7,711 bases of DNA from JBLHGU01 sp047615875 (lineage in GTDB: Bacteria; Pseudomonadota; Gammaproteobacteria; Arenicellales; CAJQKF01): NCBI GenBank assembly GCA_047615875.1, contig JBLHGU010000240.1, positions 1 through 7,711 of the forward strand. The letters are read 5' to 3'. The first letter of the stretch is position 1. Every line of letters begins with the position of its first letter. Position numbers and translations under genes: made by a program. The notes below the pieces were generated by a model, which made no database searches, was not told where the DNA came from, and saw nothing but the letters and a program-made list of their open reading frames with translations. Shown piece by piece: positions 1 through 6,617 of this stretch.

Positions 1-461
1 CATCGGATATCGGCTTTCCTTCACAGGCACTAGATGATGATCCAGCATCTCATCACCCACGATACTATGCCGAAGTACTGGAGAATAAAGTCAATCGGAG
101 AATAAGCTGTCGACGTTGGATCAGACGTCTCGAAGATGGCAGTGGGCAACTCATCTGTAATGCCTTCACCGCCATTACAGAACGAAGACAATGGTCTGCC
201 CAGTGTTTTCCAATGTTCGGTGTCAGTCCGGATCCAGATGACCCGATTACCCTGAACCTTTACCTCGATTGGGTTAAATGGACCGCACCGATGTTGCTCA
301 CCTTGTCGAGCCTAAATGATATCACCCGAGGCGAGCTTGAAACACAGGCCTGTCAGCGTGCCATCCAGGTGGATCGCCTTTTTCGACTGTATCCAAAAAT
401 TATTCACCCATCGCTTATAGATCGCGCCCGGGTTGAATCACGCATGAGACTAGCGGTTTAA
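1..461 (+). CDS. C-terminal part of an unrecognised protein (5' end outside window)
   Basis: The reading frame is open from position 3 to the TAA at 459-461 and gives about 152 residues. No in-frame ATG, GTG or TTG occurs before the ATG at 213, and coding-like sequence continues upstream of that ATG (for example RRISCRRWIRRLEDGSG, then NAFTAITERRQW). The gene therefore most likely begins outside the window, and the ATG at 213 is internal. The visible part is soluble-looking and rich in Arg and Trp. It has an acidic, proline-rich turn (SPDPDDP) followed by a probably helical C-terminal half containing WVKWTAP and RLFRLYPKIIHPSLIDRARV. There is no signal peptide, clear membrane helix or catalytic motif that I recognise, so no function is assigned. 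The gene converges on roxA, with 92 nt between the two stop codons. Confidence 0.6.
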   Translation, partial: SDIGFPSQALDDDPASHHPRYYAEVLENKVNRRISCRRWIRRLEDGSGQLICNAFTAITERRQWSAQCFPMFGVSPDPDDPITLNLYLDWVKWTAPMLLTLSSLNDITRGELETQACQRAIQVDRLFRLYPKIIHPSLIDRARVESRMRLAV

Positions 462-553
462 AACACATTTGATTGCTTGCCATTTGTTTATCCAAGCTAC
501 CTTACCGCATTGCGCTGGATCGTTTAATAACATCCAATTAGAAATTTATTTCT

Positions 554-1684
554 CTAGTTAATCGTTATTGCACCCTGGTTCAATAACTCAAGAAAAATAT
601 CCATTTCATTTTCAGATAACAACCTACTGATTCCACCATCACACAGCATGTTAGAAAACGACTCTGCTACGGTGTAAGTCTGCCCATTAACAAATAAAGT
701 GTCCTCGGAAAAAGCCAGCCGACTGTGCGTTAGTTGAGTAATAGCAATAAAATTACTCGACTTTAAGAGATTCTCGACTTCTTTAGCTGTCCACTCTTTA
801 TCGTATTCAATCTCAACCCGTTGACGTGGTTCTGTAACCAACTGACCAAACGCACGATGACTTTCTGCTTGTAATATTTCAGGTGTTAAACTGGTTAGTA
901 AGTTGTCAATTGAGAGATGTGCATTTTGATTAATTTTTGCAGAAATTAAATCCATCGATGACGTTGTATCCTGATAGAAACAGGTTTCCTGATCACTACT
1001 ATCACTAAAATATTCAAGTAGATTTTCCAACGTTTGGCAGATCAATTGTTTATCTGATGGTGCTCTGAAACCAACCGATAATGTAATGCAATCATCAGTA
1101 ACCGCCGTACCCCAATGGGCAACTCCAGCCGGCACATAAATCATATCGCCAGGATTTAACTCAAAGATTAATTCACATTGAAATTCTGCTAGTAGCTTTA
1201 CCTGACTATTTTCCTGAAGCTTTGTATGATTATCACAGCGTTGTCCAATCTTCCATTGTCGGGATCCACCTGCCTGAATCAGAAAAACATCGTAGTTGTC
1301 AAAGTGTGGACCCACTCCCCCACCCATAGGCGCGTAGCTCGCCATCACATCGTCAAGTCTCCAACTCGGTAAAAACCTGAATTCAGCCAAAACTGATCTA
1401 ATTTCCGAATCCCACTGATCAACTCCCTGTACCAGAAGCGTCCAGTTTTTATCATCCAGATCGGAAAAGTCATCTTCAACAAATGGGCCCTGACGACAGC
1501 ACCAGGGGTCATTCAAACCTAAACCAGAAATAATACGAGATTCAACTTCATTCTCACAGGCAAGACCCGCAAGATCGTCACCGCTAATAACCTCTTGCAG
1601 ATGATTGAAGCAATCGCGATAAACTTTAGGCTTTTTCTGCCAATAGTCATTCAAAAAATCGCTTTCGTTTCCTATTACGCTCAT
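554..1684 (-). CDS. roxA: Ribosomal protein uL16 arginine 3-hydroxylase (RoxA/YcfD family, JmjC-type 2-oxoglutarate oxygenase)
   Basis: This is a cytoplasmic Fe(II)/2-oxoglutarate-dependent oxygenase. In E. coli the family (YcfD) hydroxylates an arginine of 50S protein L16 (uL16), consuming O2 and 2-oxoglutarate. The diagnostic core is visible: GGGVGPHFDNYDVFLIQ, with the iron-binding HxD at H127/D129, the basic residue R142 in SRQWKIG as probable 2-oxoglutarate ligand, and the distal iron ligand H190 in YVPAGVAHWG. Upstream, WRLDDVMASYAPMGGG (about 108-123) is also typical. The C-terminal part (about 215-376) matches the dimerisation plus winged-helix-like region of this family. At 376 residues it is close to full family length and looks intact. 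The ATG at 1684 has no clear Shine-Dalgarno sequence, but no better start is evident. It is a single-gene unit, transcribed divergently from the small cysteine-rich gene. It appears more A+T-rich than the right half of the window. Substrate identity comes from the family, not from this sequence. Confidence 0.93.
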   Translation of the reverse strand: MSVIGNESDFLNDYWQKKPKVYRDCFNHLQEVISGDDLAGLACENEVESRIISGLGLNDPWCCRQGPFVEDDFSDLDDKNWTLLVQGVDQWDSEIRSVLAEFRFLPSWRLDDVMASYAPMGGGVGPHFDNYDVFLIQAGGSRQWKIGQRCDNHTKLQENSQVKLLAEFQCELIFELNPGDMIYVPAGVAHWGTAVTDDCITLSVGFRAPSDKQLICQTLENLLEYFSDSSDQETCFYQDTTSSMDLISAKINQNAHLSIDNLLTSLTPEILQAESHRAFGQLVTEPRQRVEIEYDKEWTAKEVENLLKSSNFIAITQLTHSRLAFSEDTLFVNGQTYTVAESFSNMLCDGGISRLLSENEMDIFLELLNQGAITIN

Positions 1685-1734
1685 CGTATTAGCATCCAGA
1701 CTAGGTGAATTAGAATAATTACTGAGAGATATTG

Positions 1735-1740
1735 ATCATA
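1735..1740 (-). promoter_or_regulatory. Possible -10 element of the roxA promoter
   Basis: On the minus strand this reads TATGAT, five of six matches to the sigma-70 -10 consensus, and it is preceded by GGG. It would give a leader of roughly 45 nt before the roxA ATG. No good -35 hexamer lies at 16-18 nt; a TTGATA occurs only 13 nt upstream, which is too close. The call therefore rests mainly on the -10 match and the position in the divergent intergenic region. Confidence 0.25.
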
Positions 1741-1878
1741 CCCGCTCTAACATTATCAAGGTATTTACAAATTACTCAGCGATAAATAAAAATTGTTGGA
1801 ACGATTTCAATCTCGCGTACGTCTAGACAATATTCGAATCATTCAGATCCAAATCACTTAAAAATCAGAATTAAGTCC

Positions 1879-2094
1879 ATGATTACCAGCGGAGAAAATA
1901 AAATTAGGCAGGCAATTGATGGCTGGAAGAACTTAATGTTCAAAAATGAAAAATCCGAAACTTTGTACCAACAACGTATTCAAGTATGCGGCAATTGCGA
2001 CCATAAAAAACCCCTTGTCTGTGGTCTTTGCGGATGCCCGTTGAAAGCAAAGCTTCGTGCTCTGGATTCGTCATGCCCTGATAACCGGTGGTAG
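1879..2094 (+). CDS. Small six-cysteine (putative zinc-binding) protein
   Basis: This is a 71-residue protein with an N-terminal, probably helical, charged segment (1-34) and a C-terminal cysteine module. The cysteines are C37, C40, C48, C51, C53 and C66, spaced C-x2-C-x7-C-x2-C-x-C-x12-C. The core is CGLCGCPLKAKLR, and the protein ends CPDNRW. Two CxxC pairs plus further cysteines in a short cytoplasmic protein suggest a metal-binding knuckle, most simply zinc; this is an inference. Similar short CGCPL.AK..-type proteins occur in bacteria and phages, but I know of no established function. The ATG at 1879 has only a weak upstream purine stretch. There is no signal peptide, so disulfides are less likely than metal binding. 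It stands alone, divergent from roxA and convergent with the amidase gene. Confidence 0.75.
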   Translation: MITSGENKIRQAIDGWKNLMFKNEKSETLYQQRIQVCGNCDHKKPLVCGLCGCPLKAKLRALDSSCPDNRW

Positions 2095-2149
2095 TACAAT
2101 AGGACTGAAGTATTTAAGAAAAATTACGACGTTCAGAAATATTCCAGGT

Positions 2150-2188
2150 AATCTGCATGCCGAACTATCTATGCATATGGAGCAGATT
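2150..2188. terminator. Weak inverted repeat between convergent genes, possible terminator
   Basis: AATCTGC (2150-2156) is perfectly complementary to GCAGATT (2182-2188), with 25 nt between the arms and a smaller ATGC/GCAT pairing inside. It lies in the 102-nt gap where the cysteine-rich gene and the amidase gene converge, where a bidirectional terminator would be expected. The stem is short and neither side has a convincing T-run, so this may be chance. Confidence 0.2.
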
Positions 2189-2196
2189 TATTAAGT

Positions 2197-3507
2197 CTAG
2201 TTGTACTGTTCGAAAAACTTACCCACCTTCAATACAGCCTCTTCCTCGCCGCCACGTGCGACGATCTGTAAGCCACCCGGAAGATGTTCCACAGTCATTC
2301 CTATCGGTACTGATATTCCACACAAACTCAGGTAATTAACAGCGCGGGTAAACTGAGCTGGGGTAGTGGATTGATCAACCTGATCGATGGCAGGGGCCGC
2401 CATGGGTAGAGTGGGGGTCAATAGTAGATCGTAGGGAGCAAAAGCTCTGGCAAATAGAGTACGGTGTTTTTCACGCTCTTGCAGAGCGGAAATATACTCG
2501 CTGGCGGATCTTCCCTTACCGACCAACATGCGTTTCTTTATATCAGGGTCTACCGTGGCATCGGGATTTGAATATAGTTCACCATGGTGATACCACGCCT
2601 CACAGGCCGTTATATGACCATTAAGTAGATTCATTTCATCAAAAGATAAATCGGTGTGAAGTGGCTCGCAGACAGCCCCCTGTTGCCTGGCCTGTTCACA
2701 GGCTTGATCGTATAACTCCAGTATGCCGCTTTCTACAGTTTCGCGCTCATCGTCCGTCAAAATAGCTAAACGCATGCCTGCTACCGACGCGGTAGACCGA
2801 ATGCCGCTGTTTTTATTTCCGCACATTACATCCAACATCAAAGCTGCATCGTCGATGGTCTGCGTCATGGGCCCGATAGTGTCCAAGGTATGAGATAGTG
2901 GAATTACGCCATCGTTGGATAACAGACCCTGGGTGGTTTTCAGTCCCACAATGCCACACCAGGCGGCCGGCCCACGCACAGAACCACCAGTATCTGTACC
3001 AACTGCGCAAGGTACTAAACCAGCAGAGACCGCTACCGCTGAGCCACTGGATGAACCACCCGGACAACGATGAGTTTTCATATCATGGGGATTACGCGGC
3101 GTACCGACGCACTGATTGGTACCCCACCCACCAAATGCCAGCTCGACCAGCTTGGTTTTACCGACCAATATCCCACCGGCATCCAACAGTCTTTGCGCAA
3201 CCGATGCTGTAGTGGGAGAAATTCTATGCCGATACTCGACTGCGCCACCCGTCGTTATCAGACCTTCAATATCAATATTGTCTTTTAATGCAAAAGGAAT
3301 GCCATCAAATCGACCGATAGCATTGCCACTAGCTAGTCTTTCTGCTGCACTTTCTGCCGCCAGCTTCGCCTGGTCAGAATACACGGTTTGAAAGGCGCCA
3401 TAAGTGTCGTCCTTTTCAGCAATTGTATTTAAACAATCTTGTGTAACTCCAACCGGGTTTAACGAGCCATCTTGATAGCTCTGGGAAATTTCTGTAATGG
3501 ATTTCAT
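2197..3507 (-). CDS. Amidase-signature family hydrolase, substrate unknown
   Basis: This 436-residue cytoplasmic enzyme belongs to the amidase signature family, which hydrolyses carboxamides through a Ser-cis-Ser-Lys triad. All elements are visible: K75 in PFALKDNID, the cis-serine S152 in CPGGSSSGSA, and the nucleophile S176 in GTDTGGSVRGPA. The 24-residue spacing between the two serines matches the family. The N-terminal half (about 60-200) carries the conserved glycine-rich core, and the C-terminal half (about 350-420) includes LLTPTLPMAAP and the closing GLQIVARGG, as in full-length amidases. It lacks the C-terminal extension of allophanate hydrolase. No GatB or GatC gene lies nearby, so a GatA role is unlikely. 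The substrate cannot be read from the sequence. It starts 18 nt after the stop of the small exported-protein gene and is probably co-transcribed with it. A GGTGGG stretch upstream of the ATG is a weak ribosome-binding site. Confidence 0.9.
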   Translation of the reverse strand: MKSITEISQSYQDGSLNPVGVTQDCLNTIAEKDDTYGAFQTVYSDQAKLAAESAAERLASGNAIGRFDGIPFALKDNIDIEGLITTGGAVEYRHRISPTTASVAQRLLDAGGILVGKTKLVELAFGGWGTNQCVGTPRNPHDMKTHRCPGGSSSGSAVAVSAGLVPCAVGTDTGGSVRGPAAWCGIVGLKTTQGLLSNDGVIPLSHTLDTIGPMTQTIDDAALMLDVMCGNKNSGIRSTASVAGMRLAILTDDERETVESGILELYDQACEQARQQGAVCEPLHTDLSFDEMNLLNGHITACEAWYHHGELYSNPDATVDPDIKKRMLVGKGRSASEYISALQEREKHRTLFARAFAPYDLLLTPTLPMAAPAIDQVDQSTTPAQFTRAVNYLSLCGISVPIGMTVEHLPGGLQIVARGGEEEAVLKVGKFFEQYN

Positions 3508-3525
3508 TTGCTGCCCACCAATCCG

Positions 3526-3930
3526 TTAGGAACCTTGCTCATGTTTTTTTCGGATGTTTTCGTTGATGGTTTTGAACTGGTCAATTAATTCATTGCAATC
3601 AAATACATCGGCGTAGCAAAGCGCATTCATACCAATATAAAGTTTGCCATCTTTACTAATAATATCCCGCCGAACAACCGATGGATAGGCACCATGCTCT
3701 TCTGAAGTGAAAGACCACAGGATGTATTTGCCAGCGGATTTTTGGTTAAAAATAATCCAGCCTTCGTATTCTGTTTTTGTTGCGTTTTCATCTGCACTCA
3801 ATGCATCAAAAGCATCATCTATTGTGGCATAGCCGATGGGCAATTCTTCAGTGGGTTGTTGCGACTGTGCATGGTTAACAATTGCAAAAAAGAACAGTGA
3901 AACATACCAGTATTGAGACAGTTTGATCAT
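3526..3930 (-). CDS. Small exported protein of unknown function
   Basis: From the ATG at 3930 this encodes 134 residues. The N-terminus has a lysine at position 3, a hydrophobic stretch (about 8-18, including YVSLFFFAIV) and a probable signal peptidase I site after A21-Q-S23, leaving a mature protein of about 111 residues. An in-frame TTG at 3954 would add eight residues (LKLRIIP after the start). I prefer the ATG because it places the signal peptide at the normal position and TTG starts are rarer; neither has a strong Shine-Dalgarno sequence. The mature part is acidic at first (IDDAFDALSADENA), then strand-rich (GWIIFNQKSAGKYILWSF), with two cysteines (C105 and C112, C-x6-C) that could form a disulfide after export, and a charged C-terminal helix. 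No membrane anchor or lipobox is seen. I recall similar small secreted proteins in Gammaproteobacteria but know no function. It precedes the amidase by 18 nt. Confidence 0.75.
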   Translation of the reverse strand: MIKLSQYWYVSLFFFAIVNHAQSQQPTEELPIGYATIDDAFDALSADENATKTEYEGWIIFNQKSAGKYILWSFTSEEHGAYPSVVRRDIISKDGKLYIGMNALCYADVFDCNELIDQFKTINENIRKKHEQGS

Positions 3931-3957
3931 TGGAATAATACGTAATTTTAACAAGGC

Positions 3958-3993
3958 TAAAAAAATCCCCTGGGCTTTAACAACCCAGGGGAT
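3958..3993 (-). terminator. Rho-independent terminator of the lectin-like gene
   Basis: There is a perfect 10-bp stem, ATCCCCTGGG (3965-3974) with CCCAGGGGAT (3984-3993), and a 9-nt loop. Read on the minus strand it is followed directly by a run of seven T residues (3959-3965 on the plus strand are A; the innermost overlaps the stem end). It begins 15 nt after the stop codon of the lectin-like gene, so it separates that gene from the exported-protein/amidase pair. The orientation of the T-run shows it works mainly on minus-strand transcripts. Confidence 0.92.
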
Positions 3994-4008
3994 ACTTGGT
4001 TAAGAGTG

Positions 4009-4659
4009 TTATTCAGCAGCAAAGCAATAAAGCAATCCGGCACCGCCGGTCTTTTTCAGATTATCCTGGCTACAACCTCTGGAGCCATGGGCAGCGGTCC
4101 AGGATGTGTTGCCGCCACCGTGACGGTCGTGATGCCCAACCTGGGCACTGCCTTCACCGGAGCTGGTCCAGTTGCTGCAGGTATGATCGCCTTCTTCCCA
4201 GGGGAAATAGGCGGTGCCATCATCCCGGCTGCCAGTCAATATATCGTGTTCATTGGGTTTATCTCCGCGACCTTTAACCATGTTACCGTTCTCATCCAAT
4301 GCGGTACTTTTAACTATGTTGGGGCTGAGATGTAATTCATCCAGGTTGTTCGCTATTAGCACACCTTTAGCGTTATACCAGGGTCCTGCACCTATACGAT
4401 CACGGGCAGATTTACCCCTGGCTTTTCCATCGGTGGACTGGGTGCTGAGGTACGCTCGCCATGACGTGCGACTAGAACCAGCAGCACTGGCCAATTTACC
4501 GCAGTGGGCATCTGCACCTTCGAGTCCGCCAAGATTGCCACCTTGACCAATTCCAACACTGGTTATGAAGAATCCCATCGGTTCACTGGCATGGGCCATG
4601 TTTCCACCTGCCAGCAAAGCCAGCGAAGCAGAAATGACGACCGTTTTTAATGTATTCAT
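4009..4659 (-). CDS. Secreted lectin-like (collagen XV/XVIII C-terminal-like fold) protein
   Basis: This 216-residue exported protein begins with a clear signal peptide: K5, a hydrophobic core VVISASLALLAGG, and probable cleavage after A22-H-A24 before SEPMGFF. The mature domain begins GFFITSVGIGQGGNLGGLEGADAHC, then has RAYLS, RDRIGAGPWYNAKG and LDELH, and ends SWTAAHGSRGCSQDNLKKTGGAGLLYCF. This pattern matches bacterial periplasmic or secreted proteins commonly labelled lectin, related to the endostatin/C-type-lectin-like fold; that is my recognition and was not searched. Four cysteines (C53, C161, C196, C212) are well placed for two disulfides. A Gly/His-rich stretch (HHDRHGGGN, 176-184) may bind metal or form a loop. 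The start is well supported by an AGGAGA ribosome-binding site. The gene has its own strong terminator and so looks like an independent, well-expressed unit. Ligand and actual sugar binding are unknown. Confidence 0.82.
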   Translation of the reverse strand: MNTLKTVVISASLALLAGGNMAHASEPMGFFITSVGIGQGGNLGGLEGADAHCGKLASAAGSSRTSWRAYLSTQSTDGKARGKSARDRIGAGPWYNAKGVLIANNLDELHLSPNIVKSTALDENGNMVKGRGDKPNEHDILTGSRDDGTAYFPWEEGDHTCSNWTSSGEGSAQVGHHDRHGGGNTSWTAAHGSRGCSQDNLKKTGGAGLLYCFAAE

Positions 4660-4664
4660 CGACT

Positions 4665-4670
4665 TCTCCT
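4665..4670 (-). promoter_or_regulatory. Strong Shine-Dalgarno sequence of the lectin-like gene
   Basis: On the minus strand this reads AGGAGA and ends five bases before the ATG at 4659. It is the clearest ribosome-binding site in the window, fixes the start of the signal peptide, and suggests efficient translation. Confidence 0.85.
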
Positions 4671-4764
4671 AATATATGGATCGAATAAGCCCGCTATAAC
4701 GGGTAAGGATATTGTTACATGGAATTCGCCTAGCTCACATCCTGTCACCTTAGATGGAGAAACC

Positions 4765-6555
4765 CTAATGATTCTTTTTTCCCAATCTGTGGCGTATAAA
4801 TCCGCTAAAAAACATACGATTTCGATCATCATCGGAATAAGGTCGCCAGTTTTCTCTAAGTTCCAGAAAACCGGGCTGTAGTCGCTCACTTTCCGCCAGG
4901 GCTCGCTCTGCTTCGTCAACTCGATCAAGATTTGCTAAACACACTGCCAGGCGATAATGCAAATCGGCACTGTCGGGAGAGAAATCAACGCCACGTTCAA
5001 TCCATTCTAAGGCAACTTCTAATTGACCAAGACTGGTGTAGGCTCGTGAAAGCAGTGCCATGCAAATCATGCGTCTGGGTTCTCGGGGACTTAACTTAAG
5101 CGATTGTTCCATATAATCAATACCTTCCTCGGTTCGACCTACCAGATCCAGCCGGTTGCCCAGACCCATATAAGCTATAGCGTTATAGGGGTTCAATTGC
5201 AGTGATACCTCTACTTCTCGAATAGCTTTCTGGAATTTTTCCTGCCAGACATAGCCCATGCCTAAAGCATAATGGGCTGATGATGAACGGTCGTCCAACT
5301 GAATCGCCCGTTTGGCAGCACTGATTCCTTTGGCAACCAATTCATCACGATCATCGGTGGCTTGCATCATCAATGCAGAAAGAAAAGACAAGCTGAGGCC
5401 GGCCCACGCATCGCTGTAGGTCGGATCAAGATCAACAGCCTGCTGAAAAATCTTCTGACTTTCCCGGTTGCTGTTTAAGGTATATAGGTTAAAGCATGCT
5501 GTAGCACGTAATACCAGATCCCAGGCGGTCAGGTTCTCCGGTCGTTTGATGGAGGACCTTTTCAATTCCGCTTCAGCTAGTTCAGGCTGAATCATTGCAA
5601 CAATTTTCTGGGTTATCTCATCCTGAATGTCGAAGATATCTTCTATCACTCTATCAAATTTGCTGGCCCAGACCTGCAACCCGGATTCACCATCAACCAA
5701 TTGGGTGGTGATACGCAAACGATTTCCAGCTTTTCGTACACCCCCTTCTAGTACATAACGCGCCCCCAGTTCATCCGCAACCTGGCGAGCATTTACCGAC
5801 TGACCTTTGTAGCTAAATGTTGAGTTGCGAGCAATAACCGGAAAAGAACGTAGATGAGACAGCGCGGTAATAATGTCATCGCTAATGCCGTCGCTAAAAT
5901 ACTCCTGCTCGGGGTCACCGCTCATATTAGTGAAGGGCAGAACCGCTATTGCCCGACTGTCATTTTCCACTGGGGTCGTGATATTGCGCTCTACAATAAC
6001 TTCGGGATCGGGCAAAACACCGTCGGGGTCCAGGCTCACTGCATAGGCACGTACAGGGTGACTAAAACCTTTGAGTCTCTGTTCACCCTGGGACTCAAAT
6101 GCGAAAGGTAAGCGCCGTGGAATAGTTTCATAGGCCGCACCCTGAATCATTACACCACCGGGTTCAGCCAACTGTTCAAGCCGCTGTGCTAGAACCACGC
6201 CTTCCCCGGTGATCGTATTGTCTGCAATAACCACTTCACCCATGGCGATACCGATACGCATTGCCGGGCGAATAGCATCGTCTAACTGATCGATGATAGC
6301 GGTATTTTCGAATTGAAATAACAACGAAGCACTAACCGCATCGGAGGCACGCTGAAATTCTGCAACCAGTGCATCGCCACGTAATTCATGGGTTAATCCC
6401 GAATAACTTTTGATGGTCGCGGAAAAGCGCACAAACATATCCTGCATACGCTGATGCGCAACAGTCTCGTTGGTCTGGACAAGATTGGTCGATCCAACAA
6501 TATCTGCATGCAGAATTACGGCAAGTTTTCGCGCTGGAGTGGTGGGCACGCTCAT
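4765..6555 (-). CDS. Class III nucleotide cyclase-like protein with TolB-N/FlgO-like and TPR domains
   Basis: This is a 596-residue soluble protein with no visible membrane helix. Residues about 8-175 form a class III adenylate/guanylate cyclase homology domain: metal-binding D18 in HADIVGSTNL and D61 in LRGDALVAEF, and Arg125 in LAQRLEQLAEPGG. The usual substrate residues are changed. By motif spacing, the adenine-recognising Lys is E57, the Asp is T114, and the transition-state Asn is V121 (GEGVVLAQR instead of the usual GDGVNxAxR). It may thus prefer another nucleotide, be weak, or be a sensor without catalysis. Residues about 201-326 (AVLPFTNMSGDPEQEYFSDG, later GARYVLEGGVRKAG) match the TolB-N/FlgO-like domain often found in such proteins. 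Residues about 343-561 contain roughly five or six TPR-like repeats, probably for protein binding. The gene starts 62 nt after the ureohydrolase stop, on the same strand. The ATG at 6555 has no clear Shine-Dalgarno sequence but sits at the right distance from D18. Confidence 0.88.
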   Translation of the reverse strand: MSVPTTPARKLAVILHADIVGSTNLVQTNETVAHQRMQDMFVRFSATIKSYSGLTHELRGDALVAEFQRASDAVSASLLFQFENTAIIDQLDDAIRPAMRIGIAMGEVVIADNTITGEGVVLAQRLEQLAEPGGVMIQGAAYETIPRRLPFAFESQGEQRLKGFSHPVRAYAVSLDPDGVLPDPEVIVERNITTPVENDSRAIAVLPFTNMSGDPEQEYFSDGISDDIITALSHLRSFPVIARNSTFSYKGQSVNARQVADELGARYVLEGGVRKAGNRLRITTQLVDGESGLQVWASKFDRVIEDIFDIQDEITQKIVAMIQPELAEAELKRSSIKRPENLTAWDLVLRATACFNLYTLNSNRESQKIFQQAVDLDPTYSDAWAGLSLSFLSALMMQATDDRDELVAKGISAAKRAIQLDDRSSSAHYALGMGYVWQEKFQKAIREVEVSLQLNPYNAIAYMGLGNRLDLVGRTEEGIDYMEQSLKLSPREPRRMICMALLSRAYTSLGQLEVALEWIERGVDFSPDSADLHYRLAVCLANLDRVDEAERALAESERLQPGFLELRENWRPYSDDDRNRMFFSGFIRHRLGKKNH

Positions 6556-6617
6556 GTATTATTTAATCGGCAAAAAACTAATCATTCTATTAACCATCAG
6601 CATCCCTGTCGACTGAT

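Noticed and set aside
490..520. Imperfect hairpin ATCCA-A-GC / GCTGGAT between the left partial gene and roxA
   Set aside because: The stem is seven pairs with a bulged A and a long loop, followed by only three T residues. That is too weak to call a terminator.
2813..3391. Several open frames on both strands inside the amidase gene
   Set aside because: They overlap a full-length amidase with intact catalytic motifs, have low-complexity or unnatural composition, and show no independent start signals or known motifs.
2197..3507. Amidase read as GatA or allophanate hydrolase
   Set aside because: There is no GatB or GatC gene nearby, and the protein lacks the C-terminal domain of allophanate hydrolase. 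Only the general amidase-signature assignment is supported.
4267..4275. RGD tripeptide (residues 131-133) in the lectin-like protein
   Set aside because: An isolated RGD in a bacterial protein is common by chance and gives no support for integrin binding.
3996..4546. Plus-strand open frames opposite the lectin-like gene
   Set aside because: The minus-strand gene has a signal peptide, paired cysteines, a strong Shine-Dalgarno sequence and a terminator. The plus-strand frames have none of these and mirror its codon pattern.
4690..4703. CCCG-CTATAA-CGGG inverted repeat upstream of the lectin-like gene
   Set aside because: A four-pair stem without a T-run is too short for a terminator, and there is no matching second site to suggest an operator.
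4656..4928. A 90-codon minus-strand frame overlapping the 3' end of the cyclase gene and the intergenic region
   Set aside because: It overlaps the TPR region of the cyclase-like protein in another frame, has no recognisable domain, and its stop overlaps the start of the lectin-like gene only by chance.
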